Made by a program: the position numbers and the translations under genes
Part shown: piece by piece, positions 1 to 8,144 of the stretch
Layout: each line of letters begins with the position of its first letter
Numbering within the stretch: position 1 is the stretch's first letter
Notes under the pieces: model-generated
Database searches by the model: none
Told to the model about the DNA's origin: nothing
Seen by the model: the letters and a program-made list of their open reading frames with translations, nothing else
DNA from: Adiantum capillus-veneris
Lineage: Eukaryota > Streptophyta > Polypodiopsida > Polypodiales > Pteridaceae
Direction: 5' to 3'
NCBI GenBank assembly: GCA_014529385.2
Contig: JABFUD020000360.1
Span: forward strand, 1-31,564
DNA length: 31,564 nt

Positions 1-54
<54 letters not shown>
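1..54. repeat. Homopolymer C tract
   Basis: The first 54 bases are all C. A run this long at the very edge of a sequence is more typical of a contig end or basecalling collapse than of genomic DNA, although true C tracts exist. No coding or regulatory content. Confidence 0.95.
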
Positions 55-56
<2 letters not shown>

Positions 57-280
57 ACAAAACTCTGGAGCACTTCTAGACAGGGGTCTTCCCTCGTCCA
101 AGGGTAAGAAAGCACCTGTTGTCTCGTGCACACTTCAATTGCGCTACGTGGACATGCTTCTACTACAATCTACCATGAGTCATTAGCTTAGGACTAAGCC
201 TAACACCTATGTGAGCCTCTAAGAAGACGTGCATGTCTAGGCCGGTCATAGTTGCATACCCTCTCTTGCATAGTAGTCAT
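55..280. other. Unassigned flank beyond the LTR of element A
   Basis: No ORF, repeat or motif that I recognise. It lies immediately outside the 3' LTR of element A. The sequence next to the LTR is not a primer-binding site, so this LTR is a 3' LTR and these bases are the old insertion flank. The five bases touching the LTR (276-280, GTCAT) would be one copy of the target duplication; the partner copy is not in the window. Confidence 0.5.
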
Positions 281-404
281 TGTAACAAACTTGGACACTC
301 CAAGTCAAGATTCTACCGCGACACAACAAAGATTCACTTCAAAACAGTTCACAATTCACAATTGATTCGACACGGCCCGGCGGAGTTCTGTGCCTAGAGA
401 TACT

Positions 405-440
405 GGCCCCAAAGACTGGCGCCCCTTTCGACATTTCTTT
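405..440 (-). promoter_or_regulatory. Conserved LTR island, copy in element A
   Basis: On the minus strand this reads AAAGAAATGTCG, then AAAGGGGCGCC, AG and TCTTTGGGGCC. Nearly the same 34-36 nt occur in both LTRs of element T (11096-11129, 18016-18051) and in the LTR of B (20509-20544), although the T LTRs are otherwise unlike those of A and B. Function unknown; position in the late LTR suggests an RNA-level or polyadenylation-linked role (inference). Confidence 0.75.
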
Positions 441-685
441 TTGTATTAATCTGTGTTCAAAGTACAAGAGAGTGGGAGGGTTCTCACTCTCAGACTCTAC
501 GTCCAGATGCTCTGAGTTGTGAGGGCCCTACCCACTTATTTATAAGTTTACAAGGGATTCCAGAAAGCAAGGCCCCAAAAGCTTTCAGTGAAAAGCCTTG
601 CAAAATAAAGCAAATTGACCCCAAAAGCTTCTCAAAAATATTGCGTAGATTTCAACAGCGTAAAAAGCAACTTTCCGTGCAGCCT

Positions 686-830
686 TGTCACGTCAGCCTG
701 TTGCCGCATATTGCGCCACAAATCACGGAAAGCAGTACAGCATGCCACGTCAACAGTGCGAAATTTTTGCCACGTCAACACTTCAAGAGCAAGAGTGTGT
801 CCAAGTCTGCTGCCCAGGCATGCCACGTCA
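686..830 (-). promoter_or_regulatory. Four TGACGTG(G/A)CA boxes in U3 of element A
   Basis: Ten-base matches to TGACGTGGCA on the minus strand lie at 821-830, 768-777 and 743-752, with a one-base variant TGACGTGACA at 686-695. The TGACG and ACGTGG cores are well-known binding sites of plant bZIP factors (TGA and G-box/ABRE-type). Four copies in about 145 bp of the region upstream of the presumed TATA box look like an enhancer array. The binding role is inferred, not shown. Confidence 0.6.
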
Positions 831-843
831 CCAATTTGTGACA

Positions 844-856
844 TATCCCCCTCTTG
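844..856 (-). other. Polypurine tract of element A
   Basis: Minus strand reads CAAGAGGGGGATA directly before the LTR start TGTCAC. This is the usual plus-strand primer of LTR retrotransposons and fixes orientation and LTR boundary. Confidence 0.75.
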
Positions 857-1439
857 AAAGCATTGTAATCGCCCTCGATTACGCCTGCAAAACAGACAGA
901 AGCCATAAATTGTCTTAGCAGACACTGACTGTTAGACCAATCAACACTCACATCACAAGACATCACAGGACATCACATGACAAATCACATTCAACAATCA
1001 TTCCAATCTCAGACGATGATTAATCGGCAATGTATTTAGCAAATGCATCTAGATCCAGTCGGAACCTCTCAGATGCCTAATTGACTAATCCTTATTGCAA
1101 TCATGCCTATAGAGATTTATCGGACCGAAATGCAGCAGTCATTTCGTCTATCAGTTCCTGCACTTAAACAAGTCAAATACAAATCAGTATCATATTATCG
1201 GGAATTCCAGTTCATAAAGTCATACAGCAGAATATTGTCAGCTCAGCAATATCCCTGAAACCCAAAGAGACATCAGTGACTCTATATCAAATCAAGCTAT
1301 CGGGGCAATCTATCGACAAAGGAGTGGAGTGACTCCCCTCTTGTGCATACCCATTGCACTAGATTCGCCCATGCTGAAATCGGGGTTCTATCGGAGTAGA
1401 CTATGCTAAACCGAATGCTTCAAGGTAAAGATTCACAAT
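857..1439 (-). other. 3' untranslated part of element A internal region
   Basis: About 580 bases between the end of the integrase reading frame and the polypurine tract. I see no ORF, repeat or structured RNA. It is assigned to element A only by position. Confidence 0.5.
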
Positions 1440-1606
1440 CTAAGGAGTATCTGCCAGGTCCTCCTTCTCCATCCACTTCGCATCCAATGCGGGATAGTTC
1501 TTGAATTTAACCAAGAACCGCCTTATCGCTTTACCTTTTATCTTTCTATCTTAATGTACCAATATCTGTTCTGGAACGAGTATCTCCTCGTTTTCCTCCA
1601 CTTCGG
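1440..1606 (-). pseudogene. Integrase C-terminal chromodomain-like fragment (element A)
   Basis: Minus-strand translation gives an acidic stretch with EEILVPEQIL, then an in-frame stop, then RRFLVKFKNYPALDAKWMEK, ending at a TAG at 1440-1442. The part after the stop matches the integrase end of element T (YLVKFKNYP followed by LDAKWMEE), the chromodomain-like tail of Ty3 chromoviruses that is thought to guide integration. Only the last 55 or so codons remain. The frame runs up to 1606 and stops there because the LTR of element C begins at 1607, so C appears to have inserted into this coding region. Confidence 0.75.
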
Positions 1607-1842
1607 TGTAAGGTGCAGCGGAAGTGAATGTTGAACTTTGCTCAAGATGAGTGCTCCGAACTGTGCTCAAGGGTTCCTTTTACTTACGGAAGAGAGAGCC
1701 TTCCGTTCCTTTAGTGAGAGAGTACAATGGACACAAACAAAGTGGATGAACACTGTGAATGAAGGTGCTGAGACTGAGAGATAGAGAGAGAAGAGAATAT
1801 GACACCAGAGACGTTGTAAAACCCTCCTCCGAAGGCCCCACT
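1607..1842 (-). mobile_element. 3' LTR of element C, terminal part
   Basis: About 95% identical to 19283-19520 by eye, and ends (minus strand) in CCTTACA at 1607. It is interrupted at 1842/1843 by LINE D and resumes after the second target-site copy at 8131-8144. Confidence 0.9.
1829..1842. repeat. Target site duplication of LINE D, left copy
   Basis: CCGAAGGCCCCACT occurs here and, identically, at 8131-8144. The uninterrupted paralogue in the 5' LTR of C has a single copy with one mismatch (CCAAAGGCCCCACT, 19507-19520) followed by the same CTCTATGGCG that follows the right copy. Confidence 0.93.
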
Positions 1843-1870
1843 TTTTTACTTTTTACTTTTTACTTTTTTG
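1843..1870 (-). other. 3' tail of LINE D
   Basis: On the minus strand the element ends in a GTAAAAA-type repeat (three units) rather than pure poly(A), directly abutting the target duplication. Simple A-rich repeat tails are typical products of target-primed reverse transcription. Confidence 0.8.
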
Positions 1871-2401
1871 GGCTAGAGCCGGCAAGCCAGCAAGAAACTT
1901 CCTTTGCTTCGCATGCACGCAAACGAGTCAAAGACAAGTTATCTTGCGGACTTGCCGACAAGGGGAAAAGCGCCTCCATGCCGTATCGTGGCATGTCAAC
2001 GGGGAATGGAAGCAAGTTTCCCCCTCGGGGGAGTAAAAAGTCTTTTCATGCCATGTTAGTCAGTCCATGTTCCCTTGTTAGTCACGCCACCCGAGGGTAA
2101 CGTCAAGAAATCACCAAACGAATTCAGTGATGCACTTAAGGACCAAAGCTGAGAGAGAGGGACAAACCCTTGTAACTCACAGACCATGCTGAATCTTGCC
2201 CAAGTACTCCAGGATTTTCGCCTGGTAGAAAAAGGCCCCCGTCCAGCGGATGTACGGTAGGACTGCCATACCCAAAATGGGCGTCAGCTCAAAGGAGGCA
2301 TCCCAATCCGGCCAACCATGGTCACCAAGGCCCGCTCGGAAAGCCCAGGACCATGTTAGGCGAGACCGCACCGTACGCAATAACTACAAGCCCTACGAGC
2401 T
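1871..2401 (-). other. 3' UTR of LINE D
   Basis: About 530 bases between the ORF2 stop (TGA at 2402-2404) and the tail. No convincing ORF or repeat. Confidence 0.6.
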
Positions 2402-3048
2402 TCAAACACCCTCATGGGCCAGAGCATTGTAGTATCGCGGTACGGCCCCGTAGAGGAATGCTGCAACGTTATCCACATAAGCACTCCTCAGTTGCGGTCC
2501 ACGACGACCATTATGGGCCCCACGAGGGACAACCCAACCTGGCAATCGCTTTCCGCTAATCTCCCCTCCCAGGAGTAACACTTCGGTATCTTCACCGCTA
2601 GGATTGTTTAATAGCCGTCTAGCATGTTCCAAACAGGGTCGTATTGAGCTTCTGAGATTGTCCAGTTCAGGGCACTGTACCAACAAGTGCGTAAGTGACC
2701 TTGAACCTTCTTCATTCCGCACAACGGGCAAGTCCTCGACTGCGCCCGTTCAATCTTATCCTTAAGCATTAAGCCATCCACTCTTGCTAGTAACAAGACT
2801 TTCTCCTCCATCCCACCGGGGTTCTTTCCAATGCTCTGCCTAAAGAGGTATCCACGCGTGTCCTCATACTTCCTCCCAATATAAGGATCAAGGGAGACAC
2901 ATTGATGTGAGTGTTCCCAGAGCTTCCAGCTCTCCTGTTTTGCGGTTTCAACAGAAGCGCCGTTGATATACCTCTCCCCCCAAAACTTTGTCCTTTTACA
3001 CCAAGTCCACTTCTTGAATTGGTTCCAGTCTGGTATATTGTTAACCAA
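2402..3048 (-). pseudogene. LINE D ORF2 C-terminal domain with CCHC-like knuckle
   Basis: Two overlapping minus frames carry the end of ORF2. The first (3048-2608) has an aromatic-rich stretch and then CPLCGM near 2725. The second (2731-2402) has SLTHLLVQCPELDNLR. Together these are the two halves of the Cys-Cys-His-Cys motif found at the end of many LINE ORF2 proteins (CPLC, then HLLVQC), separated by a single frame change around 2700-2730. The domain is thought to bind template RNA. The stop is TGA at 2402-2404. Confidence 0.7.
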
Positions 3049-3723
3049 ATCTGCAATCCAAGTCTTTAGATCTACGTATTTGGTAAAAGCTTGTACCCTC
3101 TGCCCTACACAATAAGCTGGTACGGGGGGAGCCCTAACTCCCGGTGAAGAGTTGTTGCTGCCACAGAACTCGACTTCGCGGCCTTACTGACTACCCACCT
3201 CATTCCAGTTGCTATAAGCGTCTCTAATGGGTTCAACTTCCTCGTGTCATGTGAACCCATTATCTCCGCTCCATAGGTCGCCACTAGGAAGACGCACGCC
3301 TTGAGAAAGGCCAACCTTGACCACATCAGAATTTTCTTAGAGCACAGAAGATGTTTATGGGCATACAAAGACTTACGTGCGCTTTCAATCCTATCTTTAA
3401 GGATAGTATCGATCGAGACTTCGCTGTCTATTAATATGCCCAAGTATCTATACTCTGAGGCTACCTAAATCTCCTCAAGTCCGATGTGCGGCTTGAAGGC
3501 AATAAGTTCCTCAAGGTCCCCGTTAAACACGGTCGCCTGGCATTTCTTTATGCCGAACTTCATCCCCCACTTCTCTGCCCAACTATGCAATCTATCTAAA
3601 CTAGCCTACAACTCCTCCTTAGACTCCGCAAAAAAACTAATTCATCTGCAAAAAGCAGGCCCTGGATCTTCAGGAGTAGGCCTGGAATAGCCACCCCAAG
3701 GTCAGTCGCACTCTCATCCACGA

Positions 3724-3914
3724 TGTCATTAATGAATATATTAAAGAGAGTAGGCGACACGGGACACCCTTGACGCATGCCACGGGCGATTTGGACCTCC
3801 TCACTCAACTTCGCTCCGAATGTCATTAATGAATATATTAAAGAGAGTAGGCGACACGGGACACCCTTGACGCATGCCACGGGCGATTTGGACCTCCTCA
3901 CTCAACTTCGCTCT
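3724..3914 (-). repeat. 97-bp tandem duplication inside LINE D reverse transcriptase
   Basis: Bases 3724-3817 recur at 3821-3914 with no difference that I can find. The period is 97, which is not a multiple of three, so it both repeats the RQGCPVSPTLFNIFIND block and shifts the frame. The lack of divergence points to a recent event or an assembly slip. Confidence 0.85.
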
Positions 3915-5189
3915 GACCCGCACTCTGACCTTGGAAGATTGGTACAAGGCTCGAAAGAAATTCAAGCAACGACCTCCAATCCCTATGGCTTCCATCTTTA
4001 AAAAGAGCGCCTCGTGTTACTGTATCGTACGCCTTTTCAAAGTCAATTTATGCAACAAACGTCAGTTTCTTAACAACCTTTCGTCTGAGCACAATCTCCT
4101 TCAAGGCAATCACTTGTGCCACACATTCCTCCCGAGTCCGAAATCCGGCTTGACCACGCAAGAAGAAGTTTCTTTCCTCGAGTTTCACTGAGATCCTATT
4201 GATCACGAGTGAGGTCAAGAGCTTCAGAGAGATTGGAATAAGAGATATCCCTCTGTAGTTGTCCAGATTAGAAAGATCACCCTTCTTCGGGATATACAAC
4301 ACTACCGAGGTAGATGATGCCTCCGGCAACTTCCCTGAATCAAACCAAGTACACAACAGTTTGAAGACTACTCTTCCCATGTCTGTATTTGGTTTAAATC
4401 GATCCGATCTAGTTCCCTTATCTTGCATAAGGATATTGAAAAATTCAGGGGGAATGCAGTCTATCCCAGCTGCTTTATGTCGCTTGATCTTGCGACATAC
4501 CTCTCGAACTTCATTCCAACTAATAGAGTCATTGATGCCCTCTATTCTAGGCCAAAGTCGCATAGCATGGTTACGCCAGTGTTCTGGGTCCTTGTTGTGC
4601 CCGGAGGGGTCGGCGAAGACGCGAGAAGCATGATCCTTCCAAATGTCTCGGATCTTCTCTTCGTCCGCCTGCAGCTCGCCGCCGTTCTGGTCTCTTAGGG
4701 GTTGAGCGGGCCCTCCTTTTCTGCTCCCCCCTAGAACGGCTTTCATATGCTTCCACCAAGCATACCATTCCTTGCGTCTTGCCAACTCGACGCTCTTGAG
4801 CATGAATCGTTTGAGAGCCTCTCTCTCGCTTCTCTTCGTTTCAGCTCGCGTCTCTTTTCGGCATTCAACAAACTTCCTCCAAGCCCTATCTTCACTAGAG
4901 GAATCACTCTCTGCTTGCCGCAGAGACTTCCAAGCTTCCTGTCTTCGGTTGATGGATCTCCCGGCTCTCGGGTCTAGCCTAAAGCCTCTATTCGGCCTCT
5001 GGGGGGCCTTACGGAGAACGCACCAACATCTCGAGAGACTCTTTCAGCTGCCTCCTCAAAGCTCTTCGACTGGCGGTTTACCGCCGCTTGCGTGATTTCC
5101 CCTTCCTCTGTCGCTTCTGGTAGGGAGTCCCAAAAGTTGTGATGCAAAAATAGTTGAGCCGCCGGTTCAATTCTAGTCGCATAAATGGA

Positions 5190-5218
5190 GGGGGGGGGGG
5201 GGGGGGGGGTGGGGGGGG
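5190..5218. repeat. G tract in LINE D
   Basis: Twenty G, one T and eight more G. It interrupts the region between the endonuclease SDHWPV motif and the RT linker, and produces proline-run ORFs on the minus strand (4974-5335) that I regard as artefacts. Its true length is uncertain, so the nearby frame change may be a sequencing error. Confidence 0.8.
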
Positions 5219-6246
5219 CTCCGCACACACCACATCACACACCAACTTCACCTTAACAGGCCAGTGGTCCGACAAATCCACCGCTCTTTGGACACTGGCA
5301 TGGCTGAGGAACTGAAGGGCGAGATCATTGGCCAAAAAGAAGTCAATGTCTCATCGTCCTTTACCACCGGAAGAGTGATACGAGAGTCCAGAGCCTCTCG
5401 TTTGGACAATCTTAAAATCAAGGTCCTCACTCCCAAGCCATCTCTTCATCAGGCGCCATCTAAGATTCCAATCCCCTCCTACCAGGAGAGGAAGGCCCTT
5501 TCTGCCCAACCTACGAAGCTTCGAAGCTAACGCACTTAACACGTCTGCTCGCTCATCCACTAATTGCCTCTACGGGACATAAACATTTCCGTAAATCCAA
5601 CCATCCTTCATATTCAAAGGAAAGAGTTGGACAAACAAGGAGTTTACGTCCGACATTCCCAACTCAAAGGCTCTGAGCTCCTGAGAGACTAAGGTCACGA
5701 GTCCCCTGGCTCCTGGCTTATCAGATCCTGGCACTTGGAATGTCGAATACCCCGCCATTCTAAGGGGCCATGCACCCTGGAATAGTCGAGTCTCTTGGAG
5801 ACCCACCACATTCCAAGTCTTTTGTAACATTACGTACTCCAACTCCCCCCCCTTTGACCGGAGTCCATTAATGTTAAGCGTGGCAAAGATCGGCGATTTT
5901 AGCACTTCCATCGCCGACACCTGACGGTTCCTAACTCTCCTCACGAAAGGAAGCGAGATCTTAGCAAACCACCTAAGCATACTCTCCGTTTGGATATTCT
6001 GGAGGATATCTAGGGCTGCTTGTCTACTAGAAGTGAAAACATCGAAGCGGGTGCTCCCCGTCCGATTGTTAAGGAATCGATCCAAAAGCTCAATACTTGC
6101 AAACAGGGAGGTTGATCTCGGTGCGCGCTTCAAGGCCTTGCTGAATGACACTTCGGTGTGTTCATTAGCGCCCCAAATGCACAGCTTGCCAACCGTCCCT
6201 TCTGAAACACCCCCCCAAGCCTGCTTCTCATCATTACCCGTTCCTC

Positions 6247-6807
6247 TCAAGCTGGTCTGCTTGGGGCGACGACCGGGTCAATCTCGGGTATCGACAAGGA
6301 TCTTAGCCCATTGTTTTGTAGTTGATCGGCATTCATAACCTCAATGTACCGTACTTCCCTTGTTGAGTTCGGTCCATCTTGGTCTATGCCCCCGCCCCTC
6401 CGCTCCTTAGACGGCTGCCCGTCAAAGTTTACTGCGGGGCGTTCAGTCTCAGCCATAGCTAGTGAGTTTCGCTGCCCCGCTACGCATTGGTTCATCCCGT
6501 CCTTCCCGGTTTCTGTGAGTTCGGGTTCACCGTAGCAGCAACCAACGAGGCCCCGCTCCCCACTTTCTGGGGTGCTGTCGATCGCTGTACTCGGAGCGGC
6601 TCCCAACGCCCGCCTCCCCGAGGGTACCTGGTAGCAGCCCTCTTCCACGTCAACCCAAATACCCTTAACTGGTGCTCCTGGATCGTTTATATAATATGGT
6701 TGTGATTTCATAGAAAAGACACGACTATACTTAACGATCAGGTTGTTCACCTTTAGTTTGGAGGGGTCCGGGTTAGGTACGTCGTTCCCGAGGGATCGAC
6801 AACCCAC
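6247..6807 (-). CDS. LINE D ORF1-like frame
   Basis: An open minus frame of up to 186 codons just upstream of ORF2. The first codon of the open stretch is GTG (6807-6805), so initiation there is unlikely; an internal Met (VFSMKSQPYY) is a better candidate. The product is polar and Gly/Pro/Glu-rich, with no recognisable RRM or coiled coil. A CxxCxxxxC-like CANCIDTTC lies upstream in another frame (about 6905-6935), which may be remnant knuckle sequence. The stop TGA (6249-6247) overlaps the start of the next open frame. ORF1 proteins normally bind element RNA; here that role rests on position alone. Confidence 0.4.
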   Translation of the reverse strand: MGCRSLGNDVPNPDPSKLKVNNLIVKYSRVFSMKSQPYYINDPGAPVKGIWVDVEEGCYQVPSGRRALGAAPSTAIDSTPESGERGLVGCCYGEPELTETGKDGMNQCVAGQRNSLAMAETERPAVNFDGQPSKERRGGGIDQDGPNSTREVRYIEVMNADQLQNNGLRSLSIPEIDPVVAPSRPA

Positions 6808-7118
6808 TTTCCGGATTGTGGTTGTCCTGTATGTAAGATTTCATGGTCACAACTGCCAACGTGTTGACGAATCAACTCCATCTTCTAGACTTGTGGATTC
6901 ACATGTAGTATCGATACAATTCGCACAACGTTTCGCTCCTCGATCGGTGGGCCAAGGGACAAGCGGGTCCTTGATCTGGGTGTGGTCCGTAACGGTCCCG
7001 TGGTTAGCAAGACTTTAGAATCCACACCCTACTGTAACTCATCACGTAGTTGGTACACTTGCGGGTGGATCACCAAGCCCGAGGGTCCATGATTTTGGCT
7101 CGAAGTAGAGGGTGTTCC

Positions 7119-7176
7119 GTGAAATGGGATGGGTCAGGGGAACTCGTCGCCTCACCTCACCCGTCTCCCGTTTCAC
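7119..7176 (-). repeat. 58-bp hairpin unit 1 of LINE D
   Basis: Begins GTGAAATGGGATGGGT and ends ACCCGTCTCCCGTTTCAC, which are near-perfect inverted complements, with a 24-base loop containing GGGGAACTCGTCGCC. It is the first of three near-identical units. Confidence 0.85.
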
Positions 7177-7252
7177 AGCGCACCCACCCTTCCACAAGCG
7201 TTGACTGTTCTGTGGAGGGTGACATTGGCACCGCCCCGAGGGAGGGTGAATC

Positions 7253-7310
7253 GTGAAATGGAGTGGGTCAGGGGAACTCGTCGCCTCACCTCACCCGTCC
7301 TCCGTTTCAC
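7253..7310 (-). repeat. 58-bp hairpin unit 2 of LINE D
   Basis: Same length and loop as unit 1. Most differences fall in the stem: GTGAAATGGAGTGGGT and ACCCGTCCTCCGTTTCAC. The right arm change restores pairing with the changed left arm. Confidence 0.85.
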
Positions 7311-7465
7311 AACCCACTAGTCCGTCTCAAGACGTCACCGCCACCCCCTTTAGTTTGGAGTTTACTCTCTCCATGAGTCAAGGGGGGACCAACGAAAAGG
7401 TTACACAGGGAGCGCCTTCAACCCACCAACCTCAACTGTATGAAACACCCATCCGCTGGGAAATC

Positions 7466-7523
7466 GTGAAATGAAGTGGGTCAGGGGAACTCGTCGCCTC
7501 ACCTCACCCGTCCCCCGTTTCAC
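7466..7523 (-). repeat. 58-bp hairpin unit 3 of LINE D
   Basis: Third copy: GTGAAATGAAGTGGGT paired with ACCCGTCCCCCGTTTCAC, with the loop unchanged. Spacing from unit 2 is 213 bases, against 134 between units 1 and 2. Confidence 0.85.
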
Positions 7524-7798
7524 AACCTACCAGTCTAGGTTCTGGTCTCAGGCCGTCACCGTCACCCCTTCCATTGGGTAAGTGTTTCATACCGTTGGTG
7601 CGGAATTACAATCAAAAGCCTCTCCCCCCAAGCGGTCCTCCAGGGATTGTGTCCCTCTTGGCTGCCACCGGTTGTGTCATGAGGTACACTCTTTCTCCCC
7701 TTGCATCCAAATATGAGAAGCAGAGCCTCTAAACCTAGGGGGGTTGATCGGTGTCTGACGGAAAATATCTGGGCGGTGAGGAAGTTCCCCCCTTGAGT

Positions 7799-7891
7799 CC
7801 ACTCGACATACTCAAGATGATTTTTACAGAGCTTTCTCTAGATGGGTCCATTCGACATCCTCGGATGATTTTTACAGGGCTTTCCCTAGGT
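7799..7891 (-). repeat. Two-copy direct repeat in LINE D 5' region
   Basis: CCACTCGACATACTC... at 7799-7846 and CCATTCGACATCCTC... at 7848-7891 share GATGATTTTTACAG, GCTTT and CCCTAG/CTCTAG blocks. Degenerate tandem pair of about 47 bp. Confidence 0.7.
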
Positions 7892-8130
7892 TCGACCATC
7901 CTTCTCGCCTTCCATATTCTCCCAGTCCCAACCCACCCCGATCTAGCTCTGCAGCTCATACTCGTCTTTAAGGCATTATGATCGCTAGTGTCCTCCCCCC
8001 TCCCCTTTGGGATTTTACTCCTACACACGGAGAGGGTTTTTTAACCGTACGTGGTCCCCCCATTGAGTTTTTGGGAAGCACTTAGTCGAAGTCCAATCCC
8101 GCCACGTGGAGGCGGCTTCCCGTTGGGACC

Positions 8131-8144
8131 CCGAAGGCCCCACT
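8131..8144. repeat. Target site duplication of LINE D, right copy
   Basis: CCGAAGGCCCCACT, identical to 1829-1842. It marks the 5' end of the LINE and the point where the LTR of element C resumes. Confidence 0.93.

Larger units (their letters stand above)
281..843 (-). mobile_element. 3' LTR of Ty3-type element A
   Basis: Read on the minus strand the LTR starts TGTCAC at 843 and ends GTTACA at 281, about 563 bp. The start follows directly on a polypurine tract (844-856), which fixes it as a 3' LTR. The last roughly 250 bases (281-530) match, in inverted orientation, the last 250 bases of the 5' LTR of element B (about 20428-20671) at high identity by eye, including the stretch before the B primer-binding site. 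A possible TATA-like stretch CTTATAAATAAG reads on the minus strand near 540-551. Short antisense ORFs at 615-925 are chance frames in LTR sequence. Confidence 0.85.
2402..5911 (-). pseudogene. LINE D ORF2: endonuclease-reverse transcriptase polyprotein, broken
   Basis: The protein that nicks target DNA and copies the element RNA into it. Reading minus from ATG 5911: endonuclease start (SPIFATLNINGLRSKG, then GLQETRLF, about 5911-5570), GGDWN metal-site motif (5351-5560 frame) and SDHWPV (5078-5335 frame). The linker and RT core follow (4803-4048: IPKKGDL, NYRGISLIP, QAGFRTREEC), then the RT palm (RQGCPVSPTLFNIFIND, 3995-3596), the thumb (3443-3105) and the C-terminal domain (3048-2402). The total span of about 1170 codons is normal for LINE ORF2. 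Breaks: frame changes around the 5190-5218 G tract, at the 97-bp duplication, near 3640 and near 2715, plus stops around 3460-3610. The YADD-type box reads FADE (LLFADELVF, about 3632-3658), replacing the second catalytic Asp by Glu. Confidence 0.88.
1843..8130 (-). mobile_element. LINE D, apparently full-length non-LTR retrotransposon
   Basis: About 6.3 kb bounded by a perfect 14-bp target duplication. On the minus strand it has a 5' region with hairpin repeats (6808-8130), a short ORF1-like frame (6247-6807), a long ORF2 (5911 to 2402) with endonuclease, reverse transcriptase and terminal zinc-knuckle parts, a roughly 560-bp 3' UTR, and an A-rich tail. This order is standard for LINEs with an apurinic-type endonuclease. 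The RT motifs (IPKKGDL, QAGFRTREEC, RGMRQGCPVSP) resemble the L1/Tad-like group in my recollection, but I cannot place the clade firmly. It is inactive as assembled, with several frameshifts and stops in ORF2. Confidence 0.9.
6808..8130 (-). other. 5' region of LINE D with internal repeats
   Basis: About 1.3 kb between the 5' end of the element and ORF1. It holds three 58-bp hairpin-forming units (7119-7523) and a two-copy 45-bp repeat (7799-7891). Minus frames here (such as 7735-8028) are repeat-encoded and not recognisable as proteins. LINE promoters are internal and lie in this position, so the repeats could be promoter monomers (inference). Confidence 0.55.

Noticed and set aside
615-966. 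Cluster of overlapping ORFs of 60-100 codons on both strands
   Set aside because: They lie within the LTR of element A and around its boundary, have no recognisable motif, and overlap each other on both strands.
4974-5335. Proline-run ORFs on the minus strand
   Set aside because: The proline runs are translations of the 5190-5218 G tract; only the SDHWPV segment upstream belongs to the LINE endonuclease.
7119-7523. Tandem hairpin units as tRNA, SINE or CRISPR-like array
   Set aside because: No A/B box or tRNA cloverleaf, spacing is unequal, and the units lie inside the LINE bounded by its target duplication.
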